DNA of 64,000 nt from the NCBI RefSeq assembly GCF_048268305.1, contig NZ_JBLWVT010000004.1:310001-374000 (forward strand), read 5' to 3'. Source of the DNA: Pseudodonghicola sp048268305. GTDB taxonomy: Bacteria; Pseudomonadota; Alphaproteobacteria; Rhodobacterales; Rhodobacteraceae. The notes beneath the pieces were generated by a model that made no database searches, was not told the origin of the DNA, and was given only the letters and a program-made list of their open reading frames with translations. Below, piece by piece: positions 24,217-33,149 of this stretch. The first letter of the stretch is position 1. Each line of letters starts with the position of its first letter. The translations under genes and the position numbers were made by a program.

Positions 24217-24511
24217 CTTGCGGCCTCGCGCCGACAGCCACATACCTCAACCACATACGTTGACCGCACCCGTCAAAAGGCCACTGGCCGTAACTTGTCG
24301 AGGCTCAGGCTTTGCTCTGTCTTGGACTGGTTCAAGAACAGTTGCTTGCCCTCAGCTTCATCGACGTGGCCAAGGTCAGCGGCGAGGCGGGCGCGCCGGG
24401 GAGGTGAAATCACCGCCAGGGGCCGGCGGACCGAGCTGAATGTGGATGGCGATCCCGGCGTCGGTCTCGGCCTGTTGCTGGATGGTGCCATCTGCCGGAC
24501 GGCCGGCGATC
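24217..24511. other. Non-coding stretch after tRNA-Ser with atypical composition
   Basis: About 295 bp with no gene I can support. The left half is less GC-rich and lacks the third-position bias of neighbours. A 72-codon minus-strand frame (24273-24491) ends in SKTEQSLSLDKLRPVAF and could be the tail of a decayed gene, but I do not recognise it. No direct repeat of the tRNA 3' end is seen nearby. Confidence 0.4.
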
Positions 24512-25966
24512 TCAGCCGCGGCCGTATTCCTCTCCGGTCAGGTCGGGGATGTCATAGGACAGCAACCGGTGGCGATGGGCCGGCCAGTCGCTGAGGAACA
24601 GATCGCGGCCGATCGCCTGGACCAACCGCGGCACACCGTGGCGCAGGCTGGCAATCTCGCCGACCGCGCGGCCGTGGCTCATGCTGGCGCCAGAGTTGAA
24701 GCAATGGATATCGCCGAGCGCGGGCAGGGCGCCGGGGACCCGTTCCATAAACTCGAACCCCGGGCCGAGATAGGGGAAGGCGGCGAGCTTGGGTTGTTCC
24801 TCCCCCTCGGGCGGGGTGAAGCGGTCTGACCAGCGCGCGATCTGGCCGGACAACCCTGCCAGCTCGGGGCGTGCGGTGACATCCTGCACATAGCCGGTGC
24901 CGGCGACGATGAAATCGAACCGATGCTCTTGCGTGCCGGTCGAGACCACCACCTCCGAACCCTCCTGGTGGATCGACCGCCAGCCCTGGGCGAAGTGCAG
25001 GTGGAAATTCTCCAGCCTGGTGGCGCGGCGGACGGTATTGCCGATCGGCCCGGCGGCGCGGGCGGAGAAATACCGCATCAGCTCCCATTTCCGGGCGTCG
25101 GGCAGCTCGTGATAATGGTCCATCACCCCGGCATAGGCCATGCCCTTGATGGTGGTGACGCGGTTCAGATCGTCATGCCGGCAGAACAGATCGGCCCGGA
25201 TCGCGCCCCGTTCCAGCGCGGTGGCGGCGACGTCGAAGGCAGAGGAGGCGGCGCCGAGAACGCCGATCCGCTTGCCCCGCAGCGCGGCAAAGTCGATCTG
25301 CATATCGGTATGGGCGTAGAACGACGGGTCGAGTGCCGAGGTGATCGTCTCGGGAATGAACATCTGCCCCGATCCGCCCATGCCGGTGGCCAGCACGATC
25401 TTGCGGGCGACGCAGGTATTCGTCCCGCCGGGGCTGGTCAGCTCCACCGCCAGCCCGGCCGCATGGGGGCGGATCGCGGTGACCCTCGTGTCATTCTCGA
25501 CCTCGATCCCGAGGGTGCGGCGATACCAGGCCAGATAATCCGCCCAATCGGCGCGGCTGGCGCGCTCCAGCGCCGCATAGGCCTGCTGGCCATAGGCGGT
25601 CTCGAACCAGGCGCGAAAGCTCAGCGCCGCGATGCCAAGCTCGGGTCCGGGCAGGGTCTTGGTGCTTCTGAGCGTGCGCATCCGCGCGGTGGTCAGCCAG
25701 ACACCTTCCTGCCCCTCGGGGGCGGCATCGACCACCCGGACGCCTCCGATCCCGGCGCGGCGCAGCAGGCAGGCGACTGCCAGGCCGCTCTGGCCGCCGC
25801 CGACCACCAGAACGTCGACATCGGTGTCGGGGCAGGGCGAAACCCAGTTCGGGGTCTCCTCGCCCAGATAGGCGATTTCGTCGCGCGCCCGCTGGCTCAG
25901 CTCGTCCAGGGTGCGGGCAAAGGGGCCGGGGTCTGACACCGGGGGCGTCGCCATAAGCTTGTTCAT
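24512..25966 (-). CDS. FAD/NAD(P)-dependent oxidoreductase, flavin monooxygenase-like
   Basis: A 484-residue flavoprotein. An N-terminal FAD-binding fold (VLVVGGGQSGLAVACLLRRAG near residue 50) is followed by a second Rossmann motif for NADP (GVLGAASSAFDVAATALE). The overall plan is like COG2072 flavin-containing monooxygenases, and GTGY near the C-terminal third fits the ATGY motif. The classical FxGxxxH fingerprint is not obvious. ATG at 25966 is chosen; a TTG 60 codons upstream is open but not family-like. The LysR gene upstream on the same strand may control it. Confidence 0.82.
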   Translation of the reverse strand: MNKLMATPPVSDPGPFARTLDELSQRARDEIAYLGEETPNWVSPCPDTDVDVLVVGGGQSGLAVACLLRRAGIGGVRVVDAAPEGQEGVWLTTARMRTLRSTKTLPGPELGIAALSFRAWFETAYGQQAYAALERASRADWADYLAWYRRTLGIEVENDTRVTAIRPHAAGLAVELTSPGGTNTCVARKIVLATGMGGSGQMFIPETITSALDPSFYAHTDMQIDFAALRGKRIGVLGAASSAFDVAATALERGAIRADLFCRHDDLNRVTTIKGMAYAGVMDHYHELPDARKWELMRYFSARAAGPIGNTVRRATRLENFHLHFAQGWRSIHQEGSEVVVSTGTQEHRFDFIVAGTGYVQDVTARPELAGLSGQIARWSDRFTPPEGEEQPKLAAFPYLGPGFEFMERVPGALPALGDIHCFNSGASMSHGRAVGEIASLRHGVPRLVQAIGRDLFLSDWPAHRHRLLSYDIPDLTGEEYGRG

Positions 25967-26026
25967 CGCCGCGTCGGTCCCTCTGTCATGGCGTTTGCGG
26001 TGAGGTTGCCCGTTTTGCGCCGTCAA

Positions 26027-26054
26027 GTTCCACGTTTTGGGGCTCTTGTGGAAC
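26027..26054. promoter_or_regulatory. Inverted repeat upstream of the flavoprotein gene
   Basis: GTTCCAC (26027-26033) and GTGGAAC (26048-26054) are perfect 7-base arms separated by 14 bp, 61 bp before the flavoprotein ATG. The spacing suits a regulator dimer. Confidence 0.4.
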
Positions 26055-26179
26055 AATTTTCTGCCATGTCGGGAATTGATGGCATCAGAATTACGCAGCA
26101 AGCCGGGTTTCCGCTCTCTGCGCTGCGCGCTTGTGCGAATCGTCAATCATCGCGCCGGGTGGCGCGGGGCATGGCCGCC

Positions 26180-27109
26180 CTATCCCTTGGGGCCCCGCGG
26201 CGGCCGATGGCCCGCTGTCCAGTCGTCCAGCAGTTCGCGCAGGCGCTGGATCAGCAACCGCGCGGCCGATCGGTGGCTGACCGGTCCGGCGGTCATCGCA
26301 TAGATGTCGAAGACCAGATCGGGGTCGAGATCGCGGACCGCGAAGCCGGTGTTGTTCTGGAAATAGGCGGTGAATTCATCGGCAAGCGATGCCACCCCCA
26401 TGGTCTGGGCCATCGGCGGCACCAGGCTGAGCGAGTTGACGGTGACCTGCGAGCTGAAGGCGATGTCCTGCCCGACAAGCGCCTCGCCCAGCACCTTGCC
26501 CACCGGGCCGCGCAGGGTGGAGCCCAGCAAGGGACTGGCCTTCAGATCGCGCATCGGCAGGGGGCCGTCGCCGGCCAGAGGCCCGTCGGGTGGGGTCAGC
26601 AGCAGCAGCCGGCCCTGGCCGATCCGTTCCAGTTCCGCATCCTCGACCTGGATCTTGCCGGCGACGATGCAGACATCCACCTGACCGGCCTTCAGCGCAT
26701 GTAGCTGCTGCGCCAGCGTGCCGGTGTCCAGCGTCACGCTCAGCCCGGGAAGCTGGGTCAGCAGATGGCGAATGGCCTCGGGCACGAAATGGATCGACAG
26801 CATGTTGATGGTCATCACCGACAACGTCTGTCCCACCCCTTTCTGCAGCGCGTCGATCCGGTTTTCCAGCCGGTTGACACCTTCGAACAGGAACCGGCTT
26901 TCGCGATAGATCGCGTCGGCCTCGGCCGTCGGCATCACCCGCCCCCTGTCCAGCACAAAGAGCGACAGGCCGAGCGCCGCCTCGAAATCGCGCAGATGGC
27001 GGGAGACGGTGGGCTGCGACAACCGGAGCTGCCGGGCGGCGGCGGTGATCGAATCCTGTTCGTAGACGGCGCAGAACACCTGCAGACGCTGGAGGGTGAT
27101 CGGGCGCAT
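26180..27109 (-). CDS. LysR-family transcriptional regulator
   Basis: A 309-residue regulator with an N-terminal winged helix (residues 5-62; SITAAARQLRLSQPTVSRHLRDFEAALG) and a C-terminal periplasmic-binding-like effector domain. It is divergent from the TRAP transporter/deacylase operon, the usual arrangement for a LysR regulator and its target. A symmetric T-N11-A site lies 34 bp before its start. The effector is unknown but is plausibly the transported compound or its product. Confidence 0.9.
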   Translation of the reverse strand: MRPITLQRLQVFCAVYEQDSITAAARQLRLSQPTVSRHLRDFEAALGLSLFVLDRGRVMPTAEADAIYRESRFLFEGVNRLENRIDALQKGVGQTLSVMTINMLSIHFVPEAIRHLLTQLPGLSVTLDTGTLAQQLHALKAGQVDVCIVAGKIQVEDAELERIGQGRLLLLTPPDGPLAGDGPLPMRDLKASPLLGSTLRGPVGKVLGEALVGQDIAFSSQVTVNSLSLVPPMAQTMGVASLADEFTAYFQNNTGFAVRDLDPDLVFDIYAMTAGPVSHRSAARLLIQRLRELLDDWTAGHRPPRGPKG

Positions 27110-27142
27110 GGGGGGCCTCCGGGACGGGAACGATCACCGAGA

Positions 27143-27180
27143 CATAGAAAAACACTATGGGAAAGCCAAATCTTTTCTAT
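27143..27180. promoter_or_regulatory. LysR operator candidate
   Basis: CATAG-N7-CTATG at 27143-27159 is a perfect palindrome containing the T-N11-A LysR signature. The sequence ATAGAAAA (27144-27151) is repeated inverted as TTTTCTAT (27173-27180), giving a second, overlapping dyad. Both lie between the LysR gene and dctM. Confidence 0.55.
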
Positions 27181-27243
27181 TTCCCCATCTGCCACGCCGT
27201 CTCAAGGTAGGCGCAAAGCAACAACAACAGGGACGATCCGGGT

Positions 27244-28530
27244 ATGCCCGCGCCATTCATTCTCGGTTTTGCCGTTCTCGGCCTGCTGGCCGGCTCTGCC
27301 ATCGCCTATGTGATCGGCGCCTCGGCCATTCTCACCTTCGTGGCCGCCGGGCGGGAGAGCTTCATGGCGGTGCTGCCGCAGCGGCTGTTCAGCCAGCTCG
27401 ACAGTTTCGCCTTTCTGGCGATGCCTCTGTTCATCTTCGCGGGCGATCTGATGAACCGGGGCGGGCTGGCCTCGGCGCTGATCGATTTCACCATGTCCTT
27501 CCTTGGCCGGCTCAAGGGCGGGCTGGGGCATGTGAACGTCGCCACCTCGGTGTTCTTCGCCGGCGTCTCCGGCTCGGCCGTCTCGGATGCCGCCGCGCTC
27601 GGCAACTCGCTGGTGCCCGAGATGCAGCGGCGCGGCTATACGCTCGACTATGCCGCGGCGATCACCGGCGCCTCCTCGATCATCGGGCCGATCATCCCGC
27701 CGTCGTCGATCCTGATCTTCTACGGCGCGCTGATGGAGACCAATGTCACCGCGCTGTTCGCCGCCGGTATCGTGCCGGGGCTGCTGCTGGCCGTCATGCT
27801 GATGGCGATGAACGCCTATTACGCCCATCGCGACAATCACCCCGGCGGCAAGGACATGGAGGTTCCGCCCTTCTTCCGCTCCTTCCTCAAGGCGCTGCCG
27901 GCGATGACCCTGCCGGTGATCATCCTCGGCGGCACGCTCTTCGGCTTCATGACCCCGGCCGAGGCGGCGGCGATGGCGGTGGTGGCGGCGCTGATGATCG
28001 GGATCGGATATGGCCAGCTATCACTGGCGGATATCGGTGCCAGCCTGCAACGCACCGCGGTGATGCTGGGCGGGCTGTTCGTCATCCTCTGCGCGATTTC
28101 GACCTTCAGCTATCTGGCGGCGCTGCTGCAATGGCCGCAGGCGATCAAGGCGGTGATCGAGGGCTGGGGACTTGGCCCGCTGCAATACCTGATGCTGATC
28201 AACGTGATCTTCCTTGGCGCCGGCATGGTGATGGACGTCAAGGCCGCCGTCGCGCTTTTCGCGCCGATCTTCGTTCCGGTGGCGCTGGCGATGGGGATCG
28301 ACCCGGTGCATCTGGGCATCGTGATCTGTTTCAACATCACCATCGGCCTGCTGTCGCCGCCGCTGGGGGGCGTGCTGCTGATCCTCGCGACCACGGTCAA
28401 GATGGACTATTGGCGGCTGATGCGCGCGACCTTCCCCTTCTTCCTGGCCGAGGTCGTCCTGCTTCTGGTGCTGACCTTCTTCCCCGATCTGACGCTCGCC
28501 CTGCCTCGCCTTCTGGGGCTGGCCAAATAA
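27244..28530 (+). CDS. TRAP transporter large permease (DctM type)
   Basis: A 428-residue inner-membrane protein with about 12 hydrophobic segments, the sodium-coupled transport subunit of a TRAP system. Characteristic stretches are LDSFAFLAMPLFIFAGDLMNRGG, GSAVSDAAALGNSLVPEM and IIPPSSILIFYG. It is the first gene of dctM-dctP-dctQ, followed by a deacylase. Most TRAP operons read P-Q-M, so this order is unusual. Confidence 0.93.
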   Translation: MPAPFILGFAVLGLLAGSAIAYVIGASAILTFVAAGRESFMAVLPQRLFSQLDSFAFLAMPLFIFAGDLMNRGGLASALIDFTMSFLGRLKGGLGHVNVATSVFFAGVSGSAVSDAAALGNSLVPEMQRRGYTLDYAAAITGASSIIGPIIPPSSILIFYGALMETNVTALFAAGIVPGLLLAVMLMAMNAYYAHRDNHPGGKDMEVPPFFRSFLKALPAMTLPVIILGGTLFGFMTPAEAAAMAVVAALMIGIGYGQLSLADIGASLQRTAVMLGGLFVILCAISTFSYLAALLQWPQAIKAVIEGWGLGPLQYLMLINVIFLGAGMVMDVKAAVALFAPIFVPVALAMGIDPVHLGIVICFNITIGLLSPPLGGVLLILATTVKMDYWRLMRATFPFFLAEVVLLLVLTFFPDLTLALPRLLGLAK

Positions 28531-28552
28531 AACTTCAACAGTGGAGCCTGCC

Positions 28553-29539
28553 ATGAGTTTTCTGTCCCGTACCCTCGCCGCCACCGCCCTGGCGCTGATC
28601 ACCACTGCCGCCGCCCAGGCCGCCGAGGTCAAGATTGCCATGAACGGCGTCGACGATCCCGCCTCCAATGCCGAGGCGGCCTTTGCCCATGGCTTTGCCG
28701 ATGCCCTGAAGGGAAGCGATTTCGCGGTCTCGATCTTCCCCTCGGGCACGCTCGGTTCGGAAAAGGAACGCTATGACCAGGTCGCCCAGGGGCTGGTCGA
28801 GGTCAACCTTGCCACCGCCTCGACCAGCTATGGCATGTCGCCGCTGGTCAAGGGCGTGGCGCTGCCCTTCTTCTTCGCCTCGACCGATCAGTTCGATGCC
28901 ATCACCCGCGACACCGATATCCTTGAAAAGATGAACGAACCGCTGCTTGAAAACGGCGTGCGGCTGGTCGGCTTCAACTATATCGGCGGCTCGATCGGCA
29001 TTCATAACGCCAAGCATCCGGTCGCCACGGTCGACGACATGAAGGATCTGCGGTTCCGGGCGCTGAATGCCGAACAGCTCGACTTCATCCAGACGCTGGG
29101 CGCCACCGGCACCATCGTCGCCTGGGCCGAGGTGGCCAATGCGATCCAGACCGGCGTCGCCGACGGCTATTTCAACGCGCCGAACTCGGCCATCCGCACC
29201 GGGCATACCGATTTCCTCAAGTTCTACACCCCCGCCGATATCTCGCCCTCGACCCGGATCGTGCTGATCTCGGAAGACTGGTACGCCGCCCTTTCGGATG
29301 CCGAGAAGGCGCAGATCGACGCCGCCATCGCCGCCGGGATCGCGGCCAACCGCGCCTGGGTCGCCGACTGGCTGCCGGCGGTGCGTGCCAAGCACGAGAG
29401 CCTGGGCGTGACCTATACCGAGCTGGCCCCGGGCGAGCGCGACAAGATGGCCGAGCTGTCGAAAGAGGTCTGGGCCAAGACGCTGAGCCCGGACGAGCTG
29501 CAGGCCTGGATCGACGCCCGCGCGGCGGTCACGAAGTAA
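28553..29539 (+). CDS. TRAP transporter substrate-binding protein (DctP type)
   Basis: Periplasmic binding protein, 328 residues, with a signal peptide ending TTAAAQAAE. Family blocks are FPSGTLGSEKERYDQVAQGLVEVNLA, DMKDLRFRALNAEQLDFIQTLGATG and the gating loop with W.EV-N.IQTGVADG. The conserved carboxylate-binding Arg is in LRFRA, so the ligand is probably an organic acid, possibly an N-acyl amino acid given the downstream enzyme. It starts 22 bases after dctM. Confidence 0.93.
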   Translation: MSFLSRTLAATALALITTAAAQAAEVKIAMNGVDDPASNAEAAFAHGFADALKGSDFAVSIFPSGTLGSEKERYDQVAQGLVEVNLATASTSYGMSPLVKGVALPFFFASTDQFDAITRDTDILEKMNEPLLENGVRLVGFNYIGGSIGIHNAKHPVATVDDMKDLRFRALNAEQLDFIQTLGATGTIVAWAEVANAIQTGVADGYFNAPNSAIRTGHTDFLKFYTPADISPSTRIVLISEDWYAALSDAEKAQIDAAIAAGIAANRAWVADWLPAVRAKHESLGVTYTELAPGERDKMAELSKEVWAKTLSPDELQAWIDARAAVTK

Positions 29540-29561
29540 TCCGAACCAAGGGACGGTCCCC

Positions 29562-30095
29562 ATGCAACGAACTGCCAAGATGATGATCGGCCTGTCGAAC
29601 GGGCTCGACCGCGTGGCCACGGTGATGGCGGGTGCCGCCATCGTGGTGCTGGTGGGGGCCGTCATGCTGCAGGTGGTGGCGCGCTATGTCTTCCAGCAGC
29701 CTCCCGCCTGGACCGAGGAACTGGCCCGCTATGCGATGATCTGGGCCGGGCTGATCGGCGCCTCGATGAGTTTCAAGCGCCGGTTCGACCCGGCCCTGTT
29801 CAACGGAGCGCCCAGCACCAGGGGGCTGATCGGGGTCGCCGCCGAGGCGATGAAATCCATCGTCGTTCTGACCTATCTGCTGCCGATCCTCTTCTATGTC
29901 TTCTACGGCCCCGGCATGAATCCGGCCCGCGGTTTCCTGCTGCGCCACAGCCGCACCATGGCTGAGGCGCTGCCCTTCTCGACCGTCTGGGTCGCGGTGG
30001 CGGTGCCCGTGATGATCGTCTTTGTCCTGCTCCATCTCGTCGCGCGCTGGTGCGGCGACGATGGCCCGGCCCAGCCCGACAACGACGCCACCTGA
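29562..30095 (+). CDS. TRAP transporter small permease (DctQ type)
   Basis: A 177-residue four-helix membrane protein. The typical RYVFQQPPAWTEELARYAMIW signature lies after the first helix. It pairs with the DctM subunit to form the membrane complex. The gene lies between the binding protein and the deacylase, 22 and 27 bases from each. Confidence 0.9.
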   Translation: MQRTAKMMIGLSNGLDRVATVMAGAAIVVLVGAVMLQVVARYVFQQPPAWTEELARYAMIWAGLIGASMSFKRRFDPALFNGAPSTRGLIGVAAEAMKSIVVLTYLLPILFYVFYGPGMNPARGFLLRHSRTMAEALPFSTVWVAVAVPVMIVFVLLHLVARWCGDDGPAQPDNDAT

Positions 30096-30122
30096 AATTC
30101 CGAACCAAGTCAGGAGACTATC

Positions 30123-31574
30123 ATGCACGCTGATTTCATCATCCGCGGGGCCGAGATCATTGACGGCACCGGCGCGCCGCGCCGCAAGGGCGATGTGGCC
30201 GTCAGCGACGACCGGATCGTGGCGACAGGGGAGCTGAGCCATTGGACCGCAGGGCGCGAGATCGAGGCCGAGGGCCGCGTCGTCTCGCCCGGGTTCATCG
30301 ACCCGCATGTGCACCATGACGCCGCACTTTTCATGTATCCCGACATGGAGTTCATGACCAATCAGGGCGTGACCACGGTGATCAACGGCAACTGCGGCTT
30401 TTCCATCGCGCCGGTGGTTCGGCCCGAGAACATGCCGGGCCAGCTGGCCGCGATCGCCGGGCGCCCCGATCTGATCTTTCCGACCTATGCCGCCTATCGC
30501 GACCGCATCGCGGCGGAACCGCCGGCGGTCAACGCCGCCTGTCTGATCGGCCAGTCGACCCTGCGCGCCAACGCGATGGACGATCTGACCAAGGCCGCCA
30601 CCAAATCCGAACTGGCCGTAATGTGCCGCCTGCTGGATCAGGCACTGGCCGAGGGCGCCATCGGCGTTTCCACCGGCCCGTTCTATCCGCCCTCGCGCGC
30701 CTCGACCACCGAGGAGCTGATCGAGCTGGGCAAGGTCGCCTATAAGCACGGCAAGCTTTATGTCACCCATATGCGGGACGAGGGCGACCGGGTGATCGAG
30801 GCGCTGGAGGAGACCTTTACCGTCGGCCGTGAAGCCTGCTGCGGCGTGCATGTCTCGCACCACAAATGCGCGGGCCTCGCCAACCACGGGCTGTCCACCA
30901 CCACGCTGAAGATGATCGACGACGAGATGAGGCAGCGCGATGTCGGCCTCGACACCACACCCTGGATCGCCTCGTCGACCATCCTGAACTCGGGCCGGCA
31001 CAAGCAGGCGACCCGGGTGATCGTGGCCGAAAGCCAGCCCTATCCCGAAATGGCCGGCCGTGATCTGGCCGATATCGCGCGGGAGTGGAACACCGACCTC
31101 GACGGTGCGATGGAGCGGCTGCTGCCCGCCATCGGCATCTTCTTCATCATGGCGGAAGAGGACGTGCAGCGCATCCTCTCCTATGAGCATACGATCATCT
31201 GTTCCGACGGCATGCCCACCGGCAAACACCCGCATCCCCGCGTCTGGGGCACCTTCCCGCGGGTGCTGGGCCATTATGCCCGCGATGTCGGCCTGTTCAG
31301 TCTTGAGGAGGGCGTGCGGCGGATGACCTCGATGCCGGCCGATCGCTTCGGTCTGGGCGGGCGCGGCCGGATCGCGGTCGGCGCCTTTGCCGATCTGGTG
31401 ATCTTCGACCCCGCCACCATCGCCGAGGGCGCCACGTTTGAGAACCCGATCCAGCCGGCGCATGGCATCGACCGGGTCTTCGTCAACGGCCGCGAGGTCT
31501 TTGCCTTCGGCAAGCCCACCGGCGCCCGCCCGGGCCGGCCGTTGGAGCAGACCGCGCCGGTTCAGGTGGTCTGA
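30123..31574 (+). CDS. N-acyl-D-amino-acid deacylase / D-aminoacylase
   Basis: Zinc amidohydrolase of 483 residues that removes the acyl group from N-acyl-D-amino acids. Metal ligands of the D-aminoacylase type are all visible: FIDPHVHHD, the bridging Cys in NGNCGFS, His in THMRDEGD and VSHHKCAG, and the catalytic Asp in SDGMPTGKHPH. Its position at the end of a TRAP operon suggests the transporter imports its substrate. Related family members act on other cyclic amides, so the exact substrate is inferred. Confidence 0.85.
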   Translation: MHADFIIRGAEIIDGTGAPRRKGDVAVSDDRIVATGELSHWTAGREIEAEGRVVSPGFIDPHVHHDAALFMYPDMEFMTNQGVTTVINGNCGFSIAPVVRPENMPGQLAAIAGRPDLIFPTYAAYRDRIAAEPPAVNAACLIGQSTLRANAMDDLTKAATKSELAVMCRLLDQALAEGAIGVSTGPFYPPSRASTTEELIELGKVAYKHGKLYVTHMRDEGDRVIEALEETFTVGREACCGVHVSHHKCAGLANHGLSTTTLKMIDDEMRQRDVGLDTTPWIASSTILNSGRHKQATRVIVAESQPYPEMAGRDLADIAREWNTDLDGAMERLLPAIGIFFIMAEEDVQRILSYEHTIICSDGMPTGKHPHPRVWGTFPRVLGHYARDVGLFSLEEGVRRMTSMPADRFGLGGRGRIAVGAFADLVIFDPATIAEGATFENPIQPAHGIDRVFVNGREVFAFGKPTGARPGRPLEQTAPVQVV

Positions 31575-31600
31575 ACCTTCCCACTTTCTCCCCCGACTAC

Positions 31601-31626
31601 GGGCCGCCCTCGGGCGGCCCCTTTTC
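31601..31626 (+). terminator. Terminator after the TRAP/deacylase operon
   Basis: Stem GGGCCGCCC (31601-31609) with GGGCGGCCC (31612-31620), followed by CTTTTC. Confidence 0.75.
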
Positions 31627-31656
31627 GTTGGCGGGGCGGCGCGTTAGGGTCGCGCC

Positions 31657-32172
31657 ATGACCCAGACACCCTGTCCGCCCCTCACCGATGCCGACTGGCC
31701 GCCCGAGATCGCCGATCTGCGGGATGGCTTTGCCGGTGCGCTCAACGTCTATCGCACCATGGCGCATCACCCGGCGCTGCTGCGTGCCTGGGCGCCGCTG
31801 CGCCAGCATGTGGTGAAGGACAGCGCATTGGGGGCGGAGCGGTCGGAGATCGTCATTCTCAGGGCGGCGCATCGGATGGGCTCCGCCTATGAATGGGCGC
31901 ATCACGTCCACCGCGCCCGCGCGCTTGGGATGGCCGAGGAGCGGATCGAGGCGATGCGCGGGGACCCCTCGGGCGAGGATGGGCTGATCGCCCGGGGCGT
32001 CGATGCGCTGTTCGACCAACGCCGCCTGCCGCCCGATCTGGAGGCTGAGCTTGCCGCGCGGCTCGGCCGCGAGGGCGTGTTCGACCTGATCGCCACGGTT
32101 GGGTTCTACAGCATCCTCGGCTATCTGCTGATGACCTACGACACTCCGATTGACGCGGGCATTTCCGCCTGA
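31657..32172 (+). CDS. Carboxymuconolactone decarboxylase-like protein
   Basis: A 171-residue all-helical protein of the CMD/AhpD superfamily. The core LGAERSEIVILRAAHRMGSAYEWAHHVHRARALGM matches the family, but the AhpD-type CxxC pair is absent, so it is not a peroxidase of that kind. The C-terminus (FDLIATVGFYSILGYLLMTYD) is also typical. It overlaps the convergent LysR gene by 37 bases. Its reaction is unknown; such proteins often occur in aromatic or organic-acid degradation loci. Confidence 0.85.
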   Translation: MTQTPCPPLTDADWPPEIADLRDGFAGALNVYRTMAHHPALLRAWAPLRQHVVKDSALGAERSEIVILRAAHRMGSAYEWAHHVHRARALGMAEERIEAMRGDPSGEDGLIARGVDALFDQRRLPPDLEAELAARLGREGVFDLIATVGFYSILGYLLMTYDTPIDAGISA

Positions 32173-33053
32173 TCGCGGCGCGACAGCATCAACTCGATGA
32201 ACCGGTCGCGGGTGGGCGAGGGGACGGCCTCGGGCCAGACCAGACAGAGCCTGAGCCGAACATCGAGATCGGCGATCGGCACGAAGCGCACCGCCGGCGG
32301 TGGCCGCAGCCGCTGGTTTTCGTTGACGATGGCCATGCCGAGGCCCGAGTTCACCAATGCCAGAATATCGGATTCATTGGTCATCTCGCTGTGAAAGCCG
32401 CCGCGATGGCCGGCGGCGGCCAAGGCCCCTGTCACCTCGTCATACATCCGGGGGGAGGAGTCGCGGCGAAAGCCGATCAGCGGCGCCTTGGCCAGATCGG
32501 CCAGATGCACGCTCTGGTATTGGGCCAGCGGCATTTCCGCCGGCAGTGCCAGCATCAGCCGGTGCAGCGCCAGCGGCACCATCGTCAGCCCGGGTTCCAT
32601 CACGGGGTTGTAGAGGATCGAGGCGTCGAGCTTGCCGGTTCTCAGCGCCGCCATCTGTTCGCCCGAGGTCGTCGCCAGCAGGTTCAGCTCCACCCCCGGG
32701 AAGGCGTCGCGAAAGGCGTGGATGGTCTGCGGCACGATGCCGGACCAGGCGGCGACCTCGATCAGCCCCAGTGAAAACTGCCCCTCGGCGCCCGAGGCGG
32801 CAGCGCGGGCGGCGGCAACCGCGCGGTCGATCCGCGCCTCGACGGGCTTGAGCTGGGCCAGAAACACGTCCCCCGCCGCGGTCAGCCGCACGCCGCGCGG
32901 CAGCCGGTCGAACAGGGCGACGCCGATCTCTTCTTCCAAGAGTTTCATCTGCCGGCTCAGCGCCGGCTGGGCGATGCGCAGAAGATCGGCGGCGCGGCCG
33001 AAATGCTGCAGCTCGGCGATGGCGATGAAATACCTTATTTGGCTCAGTTTCAT
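32136..33053 (-). CDS. LysR-family transcriptional regulator
   Basis: A 305-residue regulator with the winged helix at residues 2-60 (LQHFGRAADLLRIAQPALSRQMKLLEEEIG) and a C-terminal effector domain. The pattern resembles CatM/BenM-type LysR proteins of aromatic catabolism. It is divergent from the ligase-thiolase operon and has a T-N11-A site just before its start, so that operon is its likely target. Confidence 0.9.
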   Translation of the reverse strand: MKLSQIRYFIAIAELQHFGRAADLLRIAQPALSRQMKLLEEEIGVALFDRLPRGVRLTAAGDVFLAQLKPVEARIDRAVAAARAAASGAEGQFSLGLIEVAAWSGIVPQTIHAFRDAFPGVELNLLATTSGEQMAALRTGKLDASILYNPVMEPGLTMVPLALHRLMLALPAEMPLAQYQSVHLADLAKAPLIGFRRDSSPRMYDEVTGALAAAGHRGGFHSEMTNESDILALVNSGLGMAIVNENQRLRPPPAVRFVPIADLDVRLRLCLVWPEAVPSPTRDRFIELMLSRRDQAEMPASIGVS

Positions 33054-33062
33054 GGCTTTTTA

Positions 33063-33075
33063 TACCGAAATGATA
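33063..33075. promoter_or_regulatory. LysR T-N11-A site candidate
   Basis: TACCGAAATGATA lies 10 bp before the LysR start, inside the AT-rich divergent region. The dyad is imperfect (flanked by TAT and ATA). Confidence 0.35.
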
Positions 33076-33149
33076 TCAATCGAGCAAGGCGATTGAATTG
33101 GAACCGCCCCGAGGTCCCCGCTTAAGCTGGGCGCCAACAGGAGTTTCGC

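Noticed and set aside
24273..24491. A 72-codon minus-strand frame after the tRNA
   Set aside because: No start signal or recognisable family; noted only as possible remnant sequence.
33061..33149. A promoter for the ligase-thiolase operon
   Set aside because: TTGAAT at 33093-33098 has no acceptable -10 at 16-18 bp, so no promoter is called; LysR activation may explain this.
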